A DNA stretch of 64,000 bases from contig NZ_JACJJC010000007.1 in assembly GCF_016899755.1 (NCBI RefSeq), forward strand, positions 87,931 to 151,930, written 5' to 3'. Origin of the DNA: Sutterella massiliensis. GTDB taxonomy: Bacteria > Pseudomonadota > Gammaproteobacteria > Burkholderiales > Burkholderiaceae_F. The notes under the pieces are model-generated. The model searched no databases. It saw only the letters and a list, made by a program, of their open reading frames with translations, and was not told where the DNA came from. Positions 1 through 8,986 of the stretch are shown piece after piece. Made by a program: the position numbers and the translations under genes. Position 1 is the stretch's first letter, and every line of letters begins with the position of its first letter.

Positions 1-1270
1 CGAGCGCTTCGCGTAGCGCCTGCGTTTTGATGCGCACGAGGTGATTGGCGCGCAGCCAGTGCAGAAGCAGCACGAGGAACACGGCTGCCGCAGCAAGGAG
101 CACGTTGCGGTAGCGCTTCACCGTTCCCCAAAACGTCTGCTCGTCCAGGTACTCGTAAGGACCGTAATGGAGTGCACGCATCAGATTCTGCACGCCGCTC
201 AGATCCACACGCAGCCCCCAGCGGTAGCCTGCGCTTGGCGGCACGCCGAAAACAACCGCCGCAAAGCGACGCAGCTCGTCGTTGCCGACGCTCGGCATGT
301 AGCCGATCGTCCAGTCCGGAAACTTCACCGTACTCGTGCGGCAGCTCCCTGGCGCCGACGGATACTCGCCCACCGTTTTCAGGGCGGTCGAATCGATAAG
401 GCCGTCTTCAACGAGCGTCTCGAAAACGCAGCTCGAAAGAAGGCCCGCATCGGCATGGCCGTGCATGACGGCGTTGACGACCTCGGGCATATCGTGCGGA
501 CGCCAAAAGACGCTGCTGAAAAAGTTATTCGGATCGAACCCTTCGTCAAGCAACCGTCCCTGCAGACGCTGCCAAGGGCCGAAAGAGACGACGCTCTCGA
601 GCGCAACGCGCTTGCCGGAAAGGCTCGCAATATCGGTGATGTCGGCGCGGTCGGCGCGCGCAATCAGGAGTCCTCCGGCGACGGGCTCGGTCTTCACACC
701 TGCCGGCGCATCGCGCTCGTTTTCGCGCACAGCGAGCGGCACCGCGCCCTCCGCCATCATGAGGCTCACCATGGTGCCCGCCGTCGCAATCACGAAGGGA
801 ATGCGCTCCCGTGTGACTTCGCGCACGAAGTCGCGCGACGGAATGGACGTGAGATGGACGCGCCTCTCCGGAAACGCACGCTCGAGCGCCTCAAGGAGCG
901 GCCCCACGCTCTGGCGGTAAGCAATGTCGGTACCCACTTCTTCGAAGGCAACGCGAAAGTCGCCCGGCCTCGGCGGCTCAGTCGATTGACTGCGCGAGCG
1001 AAAGCGCTCGTAGTAAAAATCCTCGGTTTCGTTGAAGCGCAGCGACCGAACGTCGGAAATATCGAAGGTCGCCGCAGAGACCGCGTCGGCTGTCTCGCCC
1101 GGTGGCGGCGCATCATTGACTGCTGCGACAGGGCCTGGTGAGAGGAGCGCGAGTGAAGCACAAAGAAGCACGCAAAGCGGCGCACACATGCGCGCGAACG
1201 ACGCCCGGCCGTCCCGCACGACGGCCGCCACCGCGTCCGTGCGTCGGTCGTTTTCTTCTGCGCATCGCAT
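1..1270 (-). CDS. TtrS-type sensor histidine kinase, N-terminal part (gene runs off the left edge)
   Basis: The minus-strand frame stays open from the window edge to an ATG at 1270, about 423 codons. A purine-rich Shine-Dalgarno (AGAAGGA) sits 8 bases before that ATG. A hydrophobic stretch at residues 29-44 looks like a signal peptide or first membrane segment. Residues about 75-370 resemble a PhnD/TtrS-like periplasmic binding domain: an opening phrase DFRVAFEEVGTDIAYR, then FVIATAGTMVSLMMAEG, and an end with DWTIGYMPSVGNDELRRFA. A clear membrane helix follows at about 384-402 (NVLLAAAAVFLVLLLHWL). In the tetrathionate sensor TtrS this order leads into a histidine kinase, which here would lie outside the window. 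The ligand cannot be told from sequence. A FixJ/TtrR-type regulator lies at 56.1 kb, too far away to pair with it by position. An ATG at codon 28 is an alternative start. Confidence 0.75.
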   Translation of the reverse strand, partial: MRCAEENDRRTDAVAAVVRDGRASFARMCAPLCVLLCASLALLSPGPVAAVNDAPPPGETADAVSAATFDISDVRSLRFNETEDFYYERFRSRSQSTEPPRPGDFRVAFEEVGTDIAYRQSVGPLLEALERAFPERRVHLTSIPSRDFVREVTRERIPFVIATAGTMVSLMMAEGAVPLAVRENERDAPAGVKTEPVAGGLLIARADRADITDIASLSGKRVALESVVSFGPWQRLQGRLLDEGFDPNNFFSSVFWRPHDMPEVVNAVMHGHADAGLLSSCVFETLVEDGLIDSTALKTVGEYPSAPGSCRTSTVKFPDWTIGYMPSVGNDELRRFAAVVFGVPPSAGYRWGLRVDLSGVQNLMRALHYGPYEYLDEQTFWGTVKRYRNVLLAAAAVFLVLLLHWLRANHLVRIKTQALREAL

Positions 1271-1718
1271 CCGTGTCGTCCTTCTCGAGTTGCATTTCTG
1301 GGCCCGAACTTCGAAACAGCCGCTTCGACGAAAGGCCTGTAATCAAAAGGGTCATCTTCTACGATTCGAGCGCTTTTTGGCAAGTTTTCGTTCCGTCGAA
1401 CGACGGCAGGCATCGTCAAGGCGTCCATATATGGGGGCCGAAAATCCGATGCATCGCGAGCAACAGAAAGCGGGTATTAGTCGACAATATATCTAACAAA
1501 ATTTCGCAGAAAATCAACCGATTAGAAACATCTTCGTGCGGCATGACTTCGCCAAAACCGCCTCAGGCATTTGTCGTATTTCGCGCACGTGCACGATTGG
1601 GCGACTCGGCATAACTTTCCTCCCACGACTCTTCGAAACGCATTGCGCCGACCTCTGCCCGAGGCGAAGAGCTTTTCAGTCACACCAGAAGCAGAACCTA
1701 GAAAAGGAAAAACACATC
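1271..1718. other. Divergent intergenic region between the sensor kinase and the aminotransferase
   Basis: This 448-bp region separates two divergent genes and must hold both promoters. The part from about 1470 to 1530 is AT-rich compared with the flanks. I see no conserved small gene, strong hairpin or recognisable operator. Confidence 0.6.
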
Positions 1719-2912
1719 ATGCAGCGCCGCTCTCTCTTCCTTCGCACCTTTGCGGGCGCCATCGCCGGTTCGCTCGCGAGCGCCGCTACGGTCGCCGCAG
1801 CAGCCGAAGCAGGTCAATCCGCGCTTCCCGCGAGCGCACTCAAAGAGTTCGTTCCGAGCGCCGAGAAGCCGCTGCTTCTCAACTTCAACGAAAATTCGCT
1901 CGGCATGGCCGCAAGCGCCAAAGAAGCCGTCGCCAAGTCGATGGGCGAAGCCTTCCGCTATCCCGATGCGGTTCGCAGCGGCGTCATTGCCGACATTGCC
2001 AAGCATTTTGGCCTTGCCAGCGAAAACGTCTCGCTCGGCAACGGTTCGTCCGAGGTCATCCAGGCCGTGATCGAAGCCCAGGTGCACAAAGCTCAGAAGG
2101 TTGGCGAGAAGGTGCAGCTCCTTGAACCCGTGCCGACCTTCGGCGTTGCGGCCGCCTATGCCGAAGCGCTCGGGATTCCCGTGAAGGACGTCGTTCTCAA
2201 AAAGGACACGCTTTCGATCGACGTTGCCGCACTCAAGGCTGCTGCAGCCGCCTTTGACGGCGTCTCGATTGTGTACTTCTGCAACCCCAACAATCCGACC
2301 GGCATCATCACGCCCGCGACGGAAATCAACGCCTGGATCGAAGAGGCCGCCCGAACGAACGCCCCGGTCTTCTTTCTCATGGACGAAGCCTATGCGGAAT
2401 TTGTTTCCGACCCCGCCTTCGTCTCGGCCGTCGAACTCGTAAAGAAGGGGCTCAAGAACCTCGTCGTCTCGCGCACGTTCTCGAAGCTCTATGCGCTCGC
2501 GGGTCTGCGCCTCGGCTACGGGCTCGCCGAAAAGTCAGTCGCCGCCGACGTGAACAACTTCGAATCTATCGACAACACGAACGTCGCCGCAGCCGTTGCC
2601 GCGAGCGCAACGCTTCGCGACGAAAACTATCTCAAGCTCTCGCTCGAAGCTGTCAACCTCTCGCGCAAGGTCGTCGTTGAGGCTTTTGAAGAACTCGGCA
2701 TCGCGTATCTGCCTTCGCAGGCGAATTTCATCTTCCACAAGGTCAAGGGCGCCGAAGGCGAATACACGAAGGCGATGGCGGCCGAGCACGTCATGGTCGG
2801 TCGTCCGTTCCCGCCCTTTGTCGAGTGGAACCGCCTCACGCTCGGCACACCCGGCGAGATGAAAGCCTTCGTCAAAGTGCTCAAGAAGCTCCACAAGCAG
2901 GGCCTCGCGTAA
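1719..2912 (+). CDS. Exported PLP-dependent aminotransferase, histidinol-phosphate aminotransferase (HisC) family
   Basis: This 397-residue fold-type I aminotransferase has the HisC-family hallmarks: FCNPNNPTG near residue 190 and the PLP-binding lysine in RTFSKLYALAGLRLGYG (Lys256). The start at 1719 was chosen because a GAAAAGGAAA Shine-Dalgarno precedes it. It also gives a sensible N-terminus, MQRRSLFLRTFAGAIAG followed by an Ala-rich stretch ending AAAAEAG, which reads as a twin-arginine signal peptide of about 32 residues. Biosynthetic HisC is cytoplasmic, so export implies another job, for example deamination of an amino acid or amine in the periplasm. No his genes lie nearby. A strong bidirectional terminator follows. 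The family call is firm, the substrate unknown. Confidence 0.85.
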   Translation: MQRRSLFLRTFAGAIAGSLASAATVAAAAEAGQSALPASALKEFVPSAEKPLLLNFNENSLGMAASAKEAVAKSMGEAFRYPDAVRSGVIADIAKHFGLASENVSLGNGSSEVIQAVIEAQVHKAQKVGEKVQLLEPVPTFGVAAAYAEALGIPVKDVVLKKDTLSIDVAALKAAAAAFDGVSIVYFCNPNNPTGIITPATEINAWIEEAARTNAPVFFLMDEAYAEFVSDPAFVSAVELVKKGLKNLVVSRTFSKLYALAGLRLGYGLAEKSVAADVNNFESIDNTNVAAAVAASATLRDENYLKLSLEAVNLSRKVVVEAFEELGIAYLPSQANFIFHKVKGAEGEYTKAMAAEHVMVGRPFPPFVEWNRLTLGTPGEMKAFVKVLKKLHKQGLA

Positions 2913-2951
2913 CCGCGATTACAGTCGACTGCACGGAAGCAAAAGCTGAAA

Positions 2952-3000
2952 AAAACGCCCGACTGCCAGCCATTTTGGACCCGCGTCGGGCGTTTTCGTT
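2952..3000. terminator. Bidirectional terminator between the aminotransferase and the DcuC gene
   Basis: A 12-bp stem, AAAACGCCCGAC at 2952-2963 with GTCGGGCGTTTT at 2985-2996, has T-runs on both strands. It serves two convergent genes. Confidence 0.85.
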
Positions 3001-3070
3001 TTCTTCGCTCGATCGGCGCTTTGACTTCGAATCGAAGCGCCAATCCCTGCTGCTGTCGACCGGCAGCCGA

Positions 3071-4441
3071 TCAGCCGAAGAAAATCTGATTCGCGATAAG
3101 CGTAGCCGCCATACCGACAATCATCGGTATCCACGTGCGGCGCACGATTGCCATGGGCGAAACGCCCGCCGCACCCGCAACGGCGATGATGACGCCTGCG
3201 ACCGGGCTCATGGCGCGCAGCATGCCGGAAGCAAACTGCATCGGCGTCACGAGCGCTTCGACGGAGCCGCCGAGACCTGCGGCGACATCGGGCGCGAGAG
3301 CGGCAAACGACGAGTAGGCGCCCACGCCCGAGCCGGTGAGGAAGGTCACGAGCGAAACGATCCCGGTGAGAAGCACCGTCATCGCGCCCATGCCGGCGCC
3401 CACGCCCTGAGCGGAGTTAATGATGAGGTCGATGAGGCCCGAGGTCTTCAGGCCGGTCGCAAAGAACTCCGCACAGATGATGAGGGCGACGATGCCCGCA
3501 AACATCTTCCCCATCGCCTGAAACATCGCCATGGCGTCCTTGAAGATCTTCTTGAGATCGCGGCAGCGGATGATTTCTACGATCACGACGAGCGCCCACA
3601 CCATGAAGAGCGCGGCAACCGTGTCGAGCTTGATCGAGGAGACGACAAGTTTCGAGAAGATAATGAGAAGAACAATCGGCAGGACCGGGAAAATGGCATA
3701 CCACTTCGGCACGGCAGGCGCATCCGAGGCCTTCACTTCGGCGGCTTCTGTGTAGACGTCGTCGCCCTTGCGGTCGTAGTAGCGCTGCACGAAGTAGTGT
3801 GCGGCGCCGGCGGCGATGAGCGTCGGGAGTGCAAGCGGCAGCTGATATTCGACGAGGTAGATGATGGGATCGAGGTTAGCAACCTTGGCAGCGAGGTTGG
3901 CAGTACCCGCCGTCGGCGCGAAGGTCATGCCAGCGGACGTGCCGATCACGGCGGCAGCCGCTGCGCCTGAGACGCCCACACCCTTCAGAATCGGGAAGAG
4001 CGCGACGAGAAGCAGCATGGCGAGGCCCGCGGCCGACGGGATTACCGCAACAAGCACCTGCCCGATCACGTAGCCGCCGACAAGCACGATGTACGGGGCC
4101 TTCAGCATCGAAAGCGGCTTCACAGCCAGGTCAACCAGTGCTCGCGCCGCACCGATGCGGTCCATATAAGCGGCAAAGCCCCCGGCCGTCATGATGATGA
4201 AGCCGATACCGCTCGCCTGCTTCGTGGCAATGTTCTTGAGCGTCGCAAAGATGTCGAAGAGCCAGAAGCCCGAAGGCTTTACGCCCTTCGGCAGGAAATT
4301 CGCGTCGCCCATGAGCGCGACGCAAAGAAGAATCACGAGACCGGCAAAGAAGAGCACCATGTGCGTCGAATAGCGCTTGATGAGCGCCCAGCCGGCCACG
4401 ACCGTGACAATGACGGCGATGAGAGGCAAAAGAGAGGACAT
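3071..4441 (-). CDS. dcuC: DcuC-family anaerobic C4-dicarboxylate carrier
   Basis: This 456-residue integral membrane protein has about 12 hydrophobic segments and starts MSSLLPLIAVIVTVVAGWA. Glycine-rich membrane stretches such as GTSAGMTFAPTAGTANLA and LTGSGVGAYSSFAALAPDV fit the DcuC/ArsB-NhaD type fold. Family members exchange fumarate, malate, aspartate and succinate across the inner membrane during anaerobic growth. The start at 4441 has a GAGGAAA Shine-Dalgarno. It is the second gene of an operon, 61 bases after a fumarase/argininosuccinate-lyase-superfamily enzyme. It could therefore bring in that enzyme's substrate or export its dicarboxylate product. A related anion or amino-acid carrier role cannot be excluded. 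Confidence 0.85.
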   Translation of the reverse strand: MSSLLPLIAVIVTVVAGWALIKRYSTHMVLFFAGLVILLCVALMGDANFLPKGVKPSGFWLFDIFATLKNIATKQASGIGFIIMTAGGFAAYMDRIGAARALVDLAVKPLSMLKAPYIVLVGGYVIGQVLVAVIPSAAGLAMLLLVALFPILKGVGVSGAAAAAVIGTSAGMTFAPTAGTANLAAKVANLDPIIYLVEYQLPLALPTLIAAGAAHYFVQRYYDRKGDDVYTEAAEVKASDAPAVPKWYAIFPVLPIVLLIIFSKLVVSSIKLDTVAALFMVWALVVIVEIIRCRDLKKIFKDAMAMFQAMGKMFAGIVALIICAEFFATGLKTSGLIDLIINSAQGVGAGMGAMTVLLTGIVSLVTFLTGSGVGAYSSFAALAPDVAAGLGGSVEALVTPMQFASGMLRAMSPVAGVIIAVAGAAGVSPMAIVRRTWIPMIVGMAATLIANQIFFG

Positions 4442-4502
4442 TTGTGTTTCCTCGGTTGAGTCGTTTGGGTTGAATCTGTTTTCGGGGGCAAATCGGCAAA
4501 TA

Positions 4503-5936
4503 TCAGTTTGCGGCTGCAAAGAGGCCGAAGTCCTTTTCAAGGGCGGCGAGCGAGCCGGCGATCTTTTCGTCGAGCGCAGCCGTCTGCGCCTTGAAAACCG
4601 CGAGTTGAGCGCGGTCTTCTTCGAGCATCGCTGCGACTTCAGCGGGCGCCGCACTTCCCGAGGTGCGGCGAGCTTCAACGATCTTGCGAGGATCAAGCGC
4701 GTCGCGGAACTGCGCTTCGCTCATCGGGAGTTCGGCCGACGCTTCGGGGAACTCTTCTTCGATCTCTTCGCGATAAATGCGGCGCATCTCTTCGTACGGG
4801 AAGTCGAGCGGCAGAACGTTGTTCGCACGCGCCCAGGAAACCATGCGACTCGCCACGTGGTGGCCGATGCGGAAGGGAAGCCCGTGCTCGCGCATCAGGC
4901 GGTCGGCGATTTCCTGCGATGCCGTCCAGTCGCTGTTGAGTTCCTCGAGCGCGCGCTCGGGATTGATGCGAAGGCCGTTCAGGACCTTGAGAAAGCGCTC
5001 GAACATCGAGATCGCGGTCGCCGCCGCGCGGCTGTTCTTCGCCGTACTCTTCGCGTCGACCATGCCCGGCACGACGTTGTGCGCGCGCAGGAACGCAGCC
5101 GTCATTTCGGCGACGACCTCGGAGGCGTCGGCGCGACAGTTGTTCATGAGGCCCGGATTACGCTTCTGCGGCATCGCCGACGAAACGTAAGTGTTCTCGC
5201 CGCCTTCCTGCAGCTGAATCCAGGGACGCGGCTGTGCGTACTGCACCATGATGTCGTCGACAAACGCCCCCACCTGCAGCGCAGCCGAAGCGACGATCGA
5301 AGCAAGTTCGATCGGCAGATCGGCGGGCGCGAGGCACGTGCAGTCAAAGGCATTGCGCCGGGGTCGGTCGAACCCGAGCACCGCGGCCATGCCGTCGCGG
5401 TCAAGCGGCCAGCCCGTGCCGTTAAGCACCGTTGCGCCCATCGGGCACTCGTTCAAGCGAACAAGAAACTGCGAGAGGCGCTCGCGCGTGCGAAGGAGCG
5501 ACGCCAGAAAACCGAGCACGTAGTGCGCGTAGCTGTTGGGCTGCGCGGCCACGCCGTTCGTGTAGTTGGGAACGATCGTGCTGCGGTGTTCTTCAGCCAG
5601 CGCGAGGAGCCGATCGAGCACGGCGTCAAACGCACGGCAGAGCTCAACGGCGTCGTCGCGCACGACGGCAATGCGCGCTGTCGAGAGGATGTCCTGACTC
5701 GAGCGGCCGGCGTGGATGAGGGTCACTTCCGGCGACGTCGCGGCGATGAGCATCGGCTCATACGCGATGTACTTCTTAACGCGCTTCGTGCCGTCGACGG
5801 CCGCATCGGCTTCAACGGCTGCAATGCCGCGCGCGGCAAGGCGCGCGATGCGCTCCTCGAGGAGTCCCGAACGGCTGTTGACGACAACCGTTGCCTTGTT
5901 GATGGTCGAAATCCAGAAAAATTCGTCTCGCTTCAC
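4503..5936 (-). CDS. Fumarase/aspartase/argininosuccinate-lyase superfamily enzyme, ArgH-like
   Basis: The protein has 477 residues from a GTG start at 5936, preceded by AAGGAAAC. The superfamily signature is present as SSAMPQKRNPG near residues 250-260, with the catalytic serine on the flexible loop. The upstream HAGRSSQDI (about residue 75) and the middle motif NGTGWPLDRDGMAAVLGF also resemble argininosuccinate lyase. The family splits argininosuccinate, adenylosuccinate, malate or aspartate with release of fumarate. No arginine genes are nearby. Instead it sits directly upstream of dcuC and is divergent from a LysR regulator. I infer a catabolic lyase that supplies or uses fumarate, rather than biosynthetic ArgH. 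The exact substrate is unknown. Confidence 0.8.
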   Translation of the reverse strand: MKRDEFFWISTINKATVVVNSRSGLLEERIARLAARGIAAVEADAAVDGTKRVKKYIAYEPMLIAATSPEVTLIHAGRSSQDILSTARIAVVRDDAVELCRAFDAVLDRLLALAEEHRSTIVPNYTNGVAAQPNSYAHYVLGFLASLLRTRERLSQFLVRLNECPMGATVLNGTGWPLDRDGMAAVLGFDRPRRNAFDCTCLAPADLPIELASIVASAALQVGAFVDDIMVQYAQPRPWIQLQEGGENTYVSSAMPQKRNPGLMNNCRADASEVVAEMTAAFLRAHNVVPGMVDAKSTAKNSRAAATAISMFERFLKVLNGLRINPERALEELNSDWTASQEIADRLMREHGLPFRIGHHVASRMVSWARANNVLPLDFPYEEMRRIYREEIEEEFPEASAELPMSEAQFRDALDPRKIVEARRTSGSAAPAEVAAMLEEDRAQLAVFKAQTAALDEKIAGSLAALEKDFGLFAAAN

Positions 5937-6055
5937 GATCGTTTCCTTCAGGGTTGATGGTCGAGGGGCTTCGCGCCGGATGCCTCCTTTTTTTGCGTAA
6001 ACCGTAGTCTCGTTCGCTTCACGAATCGCAAACAACGGCATAATGCGCAAAATCG

Positions 6056-6074
6056 TTTTGCCGATTCGGCAAAA
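6056..6074. promoter_or_regulatory. Perfect 19-bp palindrome, probable LysR operator
   Basis: The sequence TTTTGCCGATTCGGCAAAA is two 9-bp arms around one central base. It lies in the 182-bp gap between the divergent lyase-dcuC operon and the LysR gene, 45 bases before the LysR start. LysR regulators usually bind an interrupted palindrome in exactly this position. The assignment is inferred from position and symmetry. Confidence 0.6.
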
Positions 6075-6118
6075 TAAAAAACACAGACCGTACTTTTCAA
6101 CGCCAAAGAAAAACACGC

Positions 6119-7105
6119 ATGTCCAAAGCCGACGATCTCACCGCATGGCGCTACTTTCTCGCGTTCGCCAAAACGGGCTCCCTCACGGCTGCCGCCAAAA
6201 TGCTCGACCTCGAGGTCTCCGCCGTCTCCCGCGGCATTGCGGGACTCGAGAGAGCGCTCGGTTGTGAGCTCATCCGGCACAACACGCGCCCGCTCGCCCT
6301 CACGGACGCGGGAGATGTCGCCGTGAAGCGCATGGAGACGATCCTGCGCGCGCACGATTCACTCGTCGAAACGCTCATGAACACGAATCGGCGACTCGAA
6401 GGCAATATCCGCCTTTCCTCGGCACCGGGCTTTGCCGCACGGCGCCTCACGCCCATCCTGCAGAAATTCAGAAGCGAACACCCCGACATCACGGTCGAGA
6501 TCCTCGGCGGCCTCAGGGAGGCCGACGTCCAGAAGGGACTTTGCGACATCGCTACGCTTACGGGCGAGCCGACACTCCCTGGACTCGTCTACATGAGCCG
6601 AGGGCGCAACGTGTATCTCCCCGTTGCGAGCCCCGCGTACATCCTCAGGCACGGCCTTCCCGTTCGGCCCGAAGAGCTCAAAAACCACACGGGCTACGTC
6701 TACACGGGTCCCGTGCGGCCAGAGACGCGCGAAATCGTGCGAGGCGAGGAACACGCACAAGTTCACTACGGCACGGCGATCCGTTCGACCGACGTCCTCG
6801 CGGTGCGGCAGGCGGTGCTCGACGGTACGGGCGTGGCCGTCGACCTACCGCTCGTGCAGATCGTTGAAGACCTTGCCGCCGGGCGAATGGTGCCGATTCT
6901 GCCCGGTTGGTTCCGTCCGCCTATCGAGTGCTACAACGTCACCTCGCGAGCTGCCTGGCACAAGAAGCGCATCCGCATCTTTTTCGAGTGGTACAGCCGC
7001 GAACTGCAGCAGCTCTTTAAAAGCTACGAAGCGGCTGCCTCCCGCATCGTGGGGCTGCCGCCCGAAGAGGCGCCCATGGACCGGCAGTGCATTCTGAGAA
7101 CCTGA
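6119..7105 (+). CDS. LysR-family transcriptional regulator
   Basis: This 328-residue protein has an N-terminal winged helix-turn-helix (residues about 8-65: WRYFLAFAKTGSLTAAAKML, then SAVSRGIAGLERALG). A type-2 periplasmic-binding-like effector domain follows from about residue 95. The C-terminal 30 residues are an extension beyond the usual ~300. It is divergent from the lyase-dcuC operon and separated from it by the palindrome at 6056-6074, so that operon is the likely target. The flavoprotein reductase downstream on the same strand could be a second target. The effector is unknown, possibly a dicarboxylate or the lyase substrate. Confidence 0.9.
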   Translation: MSKADDLTAWRYFLAFAKTGSLTAAAKMLDLEVSAVSRGIAGLERALGCELIRHNTRPLALTDAGDVAVKRMETILRAHDSLVETLMNTNRRLEGNIRLSSAPGFAARRLTPILQKFRSEHPDITVEILGGLREADVQKGLCDIATLTGEPTLPGLVYMSRGRNVYLPVASPAYILRHGLPVRPEELKNHTGYVYTGPVRPETREIVRGEEHAQVHYGTAIRSTDVLAVRQAVLDGTGVAVDLPLVQIVEDLAAGRMVPILPGWFRPPIECYNVTSRAAWHKKRIRIFFEWYSRELQQLFKSYEAAASRIVGLPPEEAPMDRQCILRT

Positions 7106-7169
7106 CAGCCGCTTCAGCGCATCCTTGCGGTTCGCCAGTAACGGGCCCCACCCCCGACACATACCTGAA

Positions 7170-7187
7170 CCTATACCAAGGTCTAGG
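7170..7187. promoter_or_regulatory. Imperfect inverted repeat before the flavoprotein gene
   Basis: CCTATACC at 7170-7177 and GGTCTAGG at 7180-7187 form a dyad with one mismatch, 115 bases upstream of the flavoprotein start. It is a candidate operator only, since no known consensus matches. Confidence 0.3.
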
Positions 7188-7302
7188 ACCGCTTCGCCGC
7201 GGAACCTTCACAATTTGTCCTGTCCGCAGAAGTTGACCGCGCTCTCCAATCATTCAGGCGTCTTCTGCGGTGTATCAGCCAACCACTTGTAAGAGGTTTC
7301 AA

Positions 7303-8862
7303 ATGTCCGAAGTTAGTCTCGCCCGCCGCAATTTCCTCAAGACCGGCGCTGCCGCTGCCGCCGCTCTGATGGCGAGCGCCGCCGCCAATGCCGGCATTCC
7401 CGCCGCGACCGTCAAGAAGTACGATGAAGAATTCGATGTCGTCGTGGTCGGTTCCGGCTTCGCCGGCATGGCCTGCGCCCTCAAGGCTTCGCGCGCCGGC
7501 CTGAAGGTTCTCATGATCGAAAAGATGTCCGTCGTCGGCGGCAACTCCGCCATCTGCGGCGGCAACGTTGCCTGCCCGGTCAACCCGGTCCAGAAGGCCC
7601 AGAACATTCAGGACAGCAAGGAACTCTTCATCAAGGACTGCCTGAAGGACGGCCTCGGCATCAACTACACGAATCTGCTCGGCGTCATCGCCGACCGCTG
7701 CAACGACACAATCAAGTTCGTTGAAGAGTGCGGCGCCGAATTCGTCCCCAACAAGATGCTCTTCGAGGCCGGCCACTCCGTGCCGCGCTCCTATGAAATC
7801 AAGGCCGGTTCCGGCTCGGGCTACATCAACCCGATGTTCGCCACGATGAAGAAGGAAGGCAAGGTCACGGTCCGCACGCGCTGCAAGTTCGACGACTTCA
7901 TCATGGACGGCGACGACGTCGTGGGTATCGTCTGCCGCGAAGGCTATCGCTTCAACGCCAAGCTCCAGTCCGACGACCTCGAAAACAAGACGGGCAAGAC
8001 GAAGTACATCCGCGCCAAGATGGGCGTGATGCTCGCTGCGGGCGGCTTCTCGCGCGACATCTGGTTCCGTCAGGTTCAGGACCCGCGCGTTGTCCCGAGC
8101 ACCGACTCGACGAACCAGCCGGGTGCGACCGCCGGCGTCCTCATCAAGGCCCTCGGCATCGGCGCCACGCCCGTACAGCTCTGCTGGCTGCAGTTCCTCC
8201 CCTACTGCAACCCGCGTGAAAAGGGCTTCGGCGTTTCCGTGAACTTCACGAACCACGCCTGCATGGACTTCGGCATCGTCGTCGACCGCAAGACCGGCAA
8301 GCGCTTCATGGACGAACACGCCGGCCGCAAGATCAAGGCCGACGCCCTCTTCGCCGTGATCGGCAACGATGAAAACTACCCGATCGCCGTCGCCGACGAC
8401 GCCATCGTGAAGGCCATCAACCCGTCCTTCGTGAAGCTGCCTCTCGAAATGGGCACCGTCAAGAAGTTCAACACCCTCGAAGAACTCGCCGACTTCTACA
8501 AGATCCCGAAGGAAGCGTTCCTCGAACAGGTGAAGAAGTTCAACGGCTACGTCAAGGCCGGCGAAGACCCCGAATTCCACCGCAACCTCAAGTTCTCGAA
8601 CGGTCTCGACGTTTCGAAGGCCCCGTTCTACGGCATTGAAGTGTCGCCGAAGATCCACCACACGATGGGCGGCGTCATGATCAACGAAAAGGCGCAGGTC
8701 ATCTCGACGAAGACCCACCAGCCGATCAAGGGCCTCTATGCCGGCGGCGAAATCACGGGCGGCGTGCACGGCGCTTCGCGTCTCGGCACGGTTGCCGTGA
8801 TCGACGCCCTCACGTTCGGCATGGTTGCCGGCGAAGAATTCGCCAAGATGGCGAAGGCCTAA
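7303..8862 (+). CDS. Tat-exported flavocytochrome-c-type reductase, flavin subunit, divergent active site
   Basis: The 519-residue FAD protein belongs to the fumarate/urocanate reductase flavoprotein family. The start at 7303 follows an AGAGG Shine-Dalgarno and gives the twin-arginine signal LARRNFLKTGAAAAAALMA. The FAD dinucleotide fold is VVVGSGFAGMACALKASRAG near residue 47. The C-terminal motifs IHHTMGGV and GEITGGVHGASRLG are kept (His504 and Arg544 in Shewanella Fcc3 numbering). The catalytic arginine is probably in HAGRKIKAD. The block corresponding to Fcc3 HPT...MITEAVRGNG is replaced by LPYCNPREKGFGVSVNF, so fumarate is unlikely to be the substrate. No heme motif is present. Electrons probably come from the tetraheme cytochrome encoded next. 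The acceptor may be another unsaturated acid such as an aryl acrylate. Confidence 0.85.
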   Translation: MSEVSLARRNFLKTGAAAAAALMASAAANAGIPAATVKKYDEEFDVVVVGSGFAGMACALKASRAGLKVLMIEKMSVVGGNSAICGGNVACPVNPVQKAQNIQDSKELFIKDCLKDGLGINYTNLLGVIADRCNDTIKFVEECGAEFVPNKMLFEAGHSVPRSYEIKAGSGSGYINPMFATMKKEGKVTVRTRCKFDDFIMDGDDVVGIVCREGYRFNAKLQSDDLENKTGKTKYIRAKMGVMLAAGGFSRDIWFRQVQDPRVVPSTDSTNQPGATAGVLIKALGIGATPVQLCWLQFLPYCNPREKGFGVSVNFTNHACMDFGIVVDRKTGKRFMDEHAGRKIKADALFAVIGNDENYPIAVADDAIVKAINPSFVKLPLEMGTVKKFNTLEELADFYKIPKEAFLEQVKKFNGYVKAGEDPEFHRNLKFSNGLDVSKAPFYGIEVSPKIHHTMGGVMINEKAQVISTKTHQPIKGLYAGGEITGGVHGASRLGTVAVIDALTFGMVAGEEFAKMAKA

Positions 8863-8986
8863 TCGGCTGCGATTCCGGGCCGAAGGTCCGAGAGCCCGAG
8901 GCGTCGATCCTCGCGAGACAATCGGCGCCCCGATGAAGGCCTTCGGGCCGGCAATCGGCCGTCAAGCGCTTCGCTTTCACCCGAAG

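Noticed and set aside
41..1141. A 366-codon plus-strand frame at the left end
   Set aside because: The minus strand encodes a coherent signal segment, binding domain and membrane helix. The plus frame is its shadow.
4377..5957. A 526-codon plus-strand frame over the lyase
   Set aside because: The minus-strand lyase has the SSAMPQKRNPG signature and a ribosome site. The plus frame has neither.
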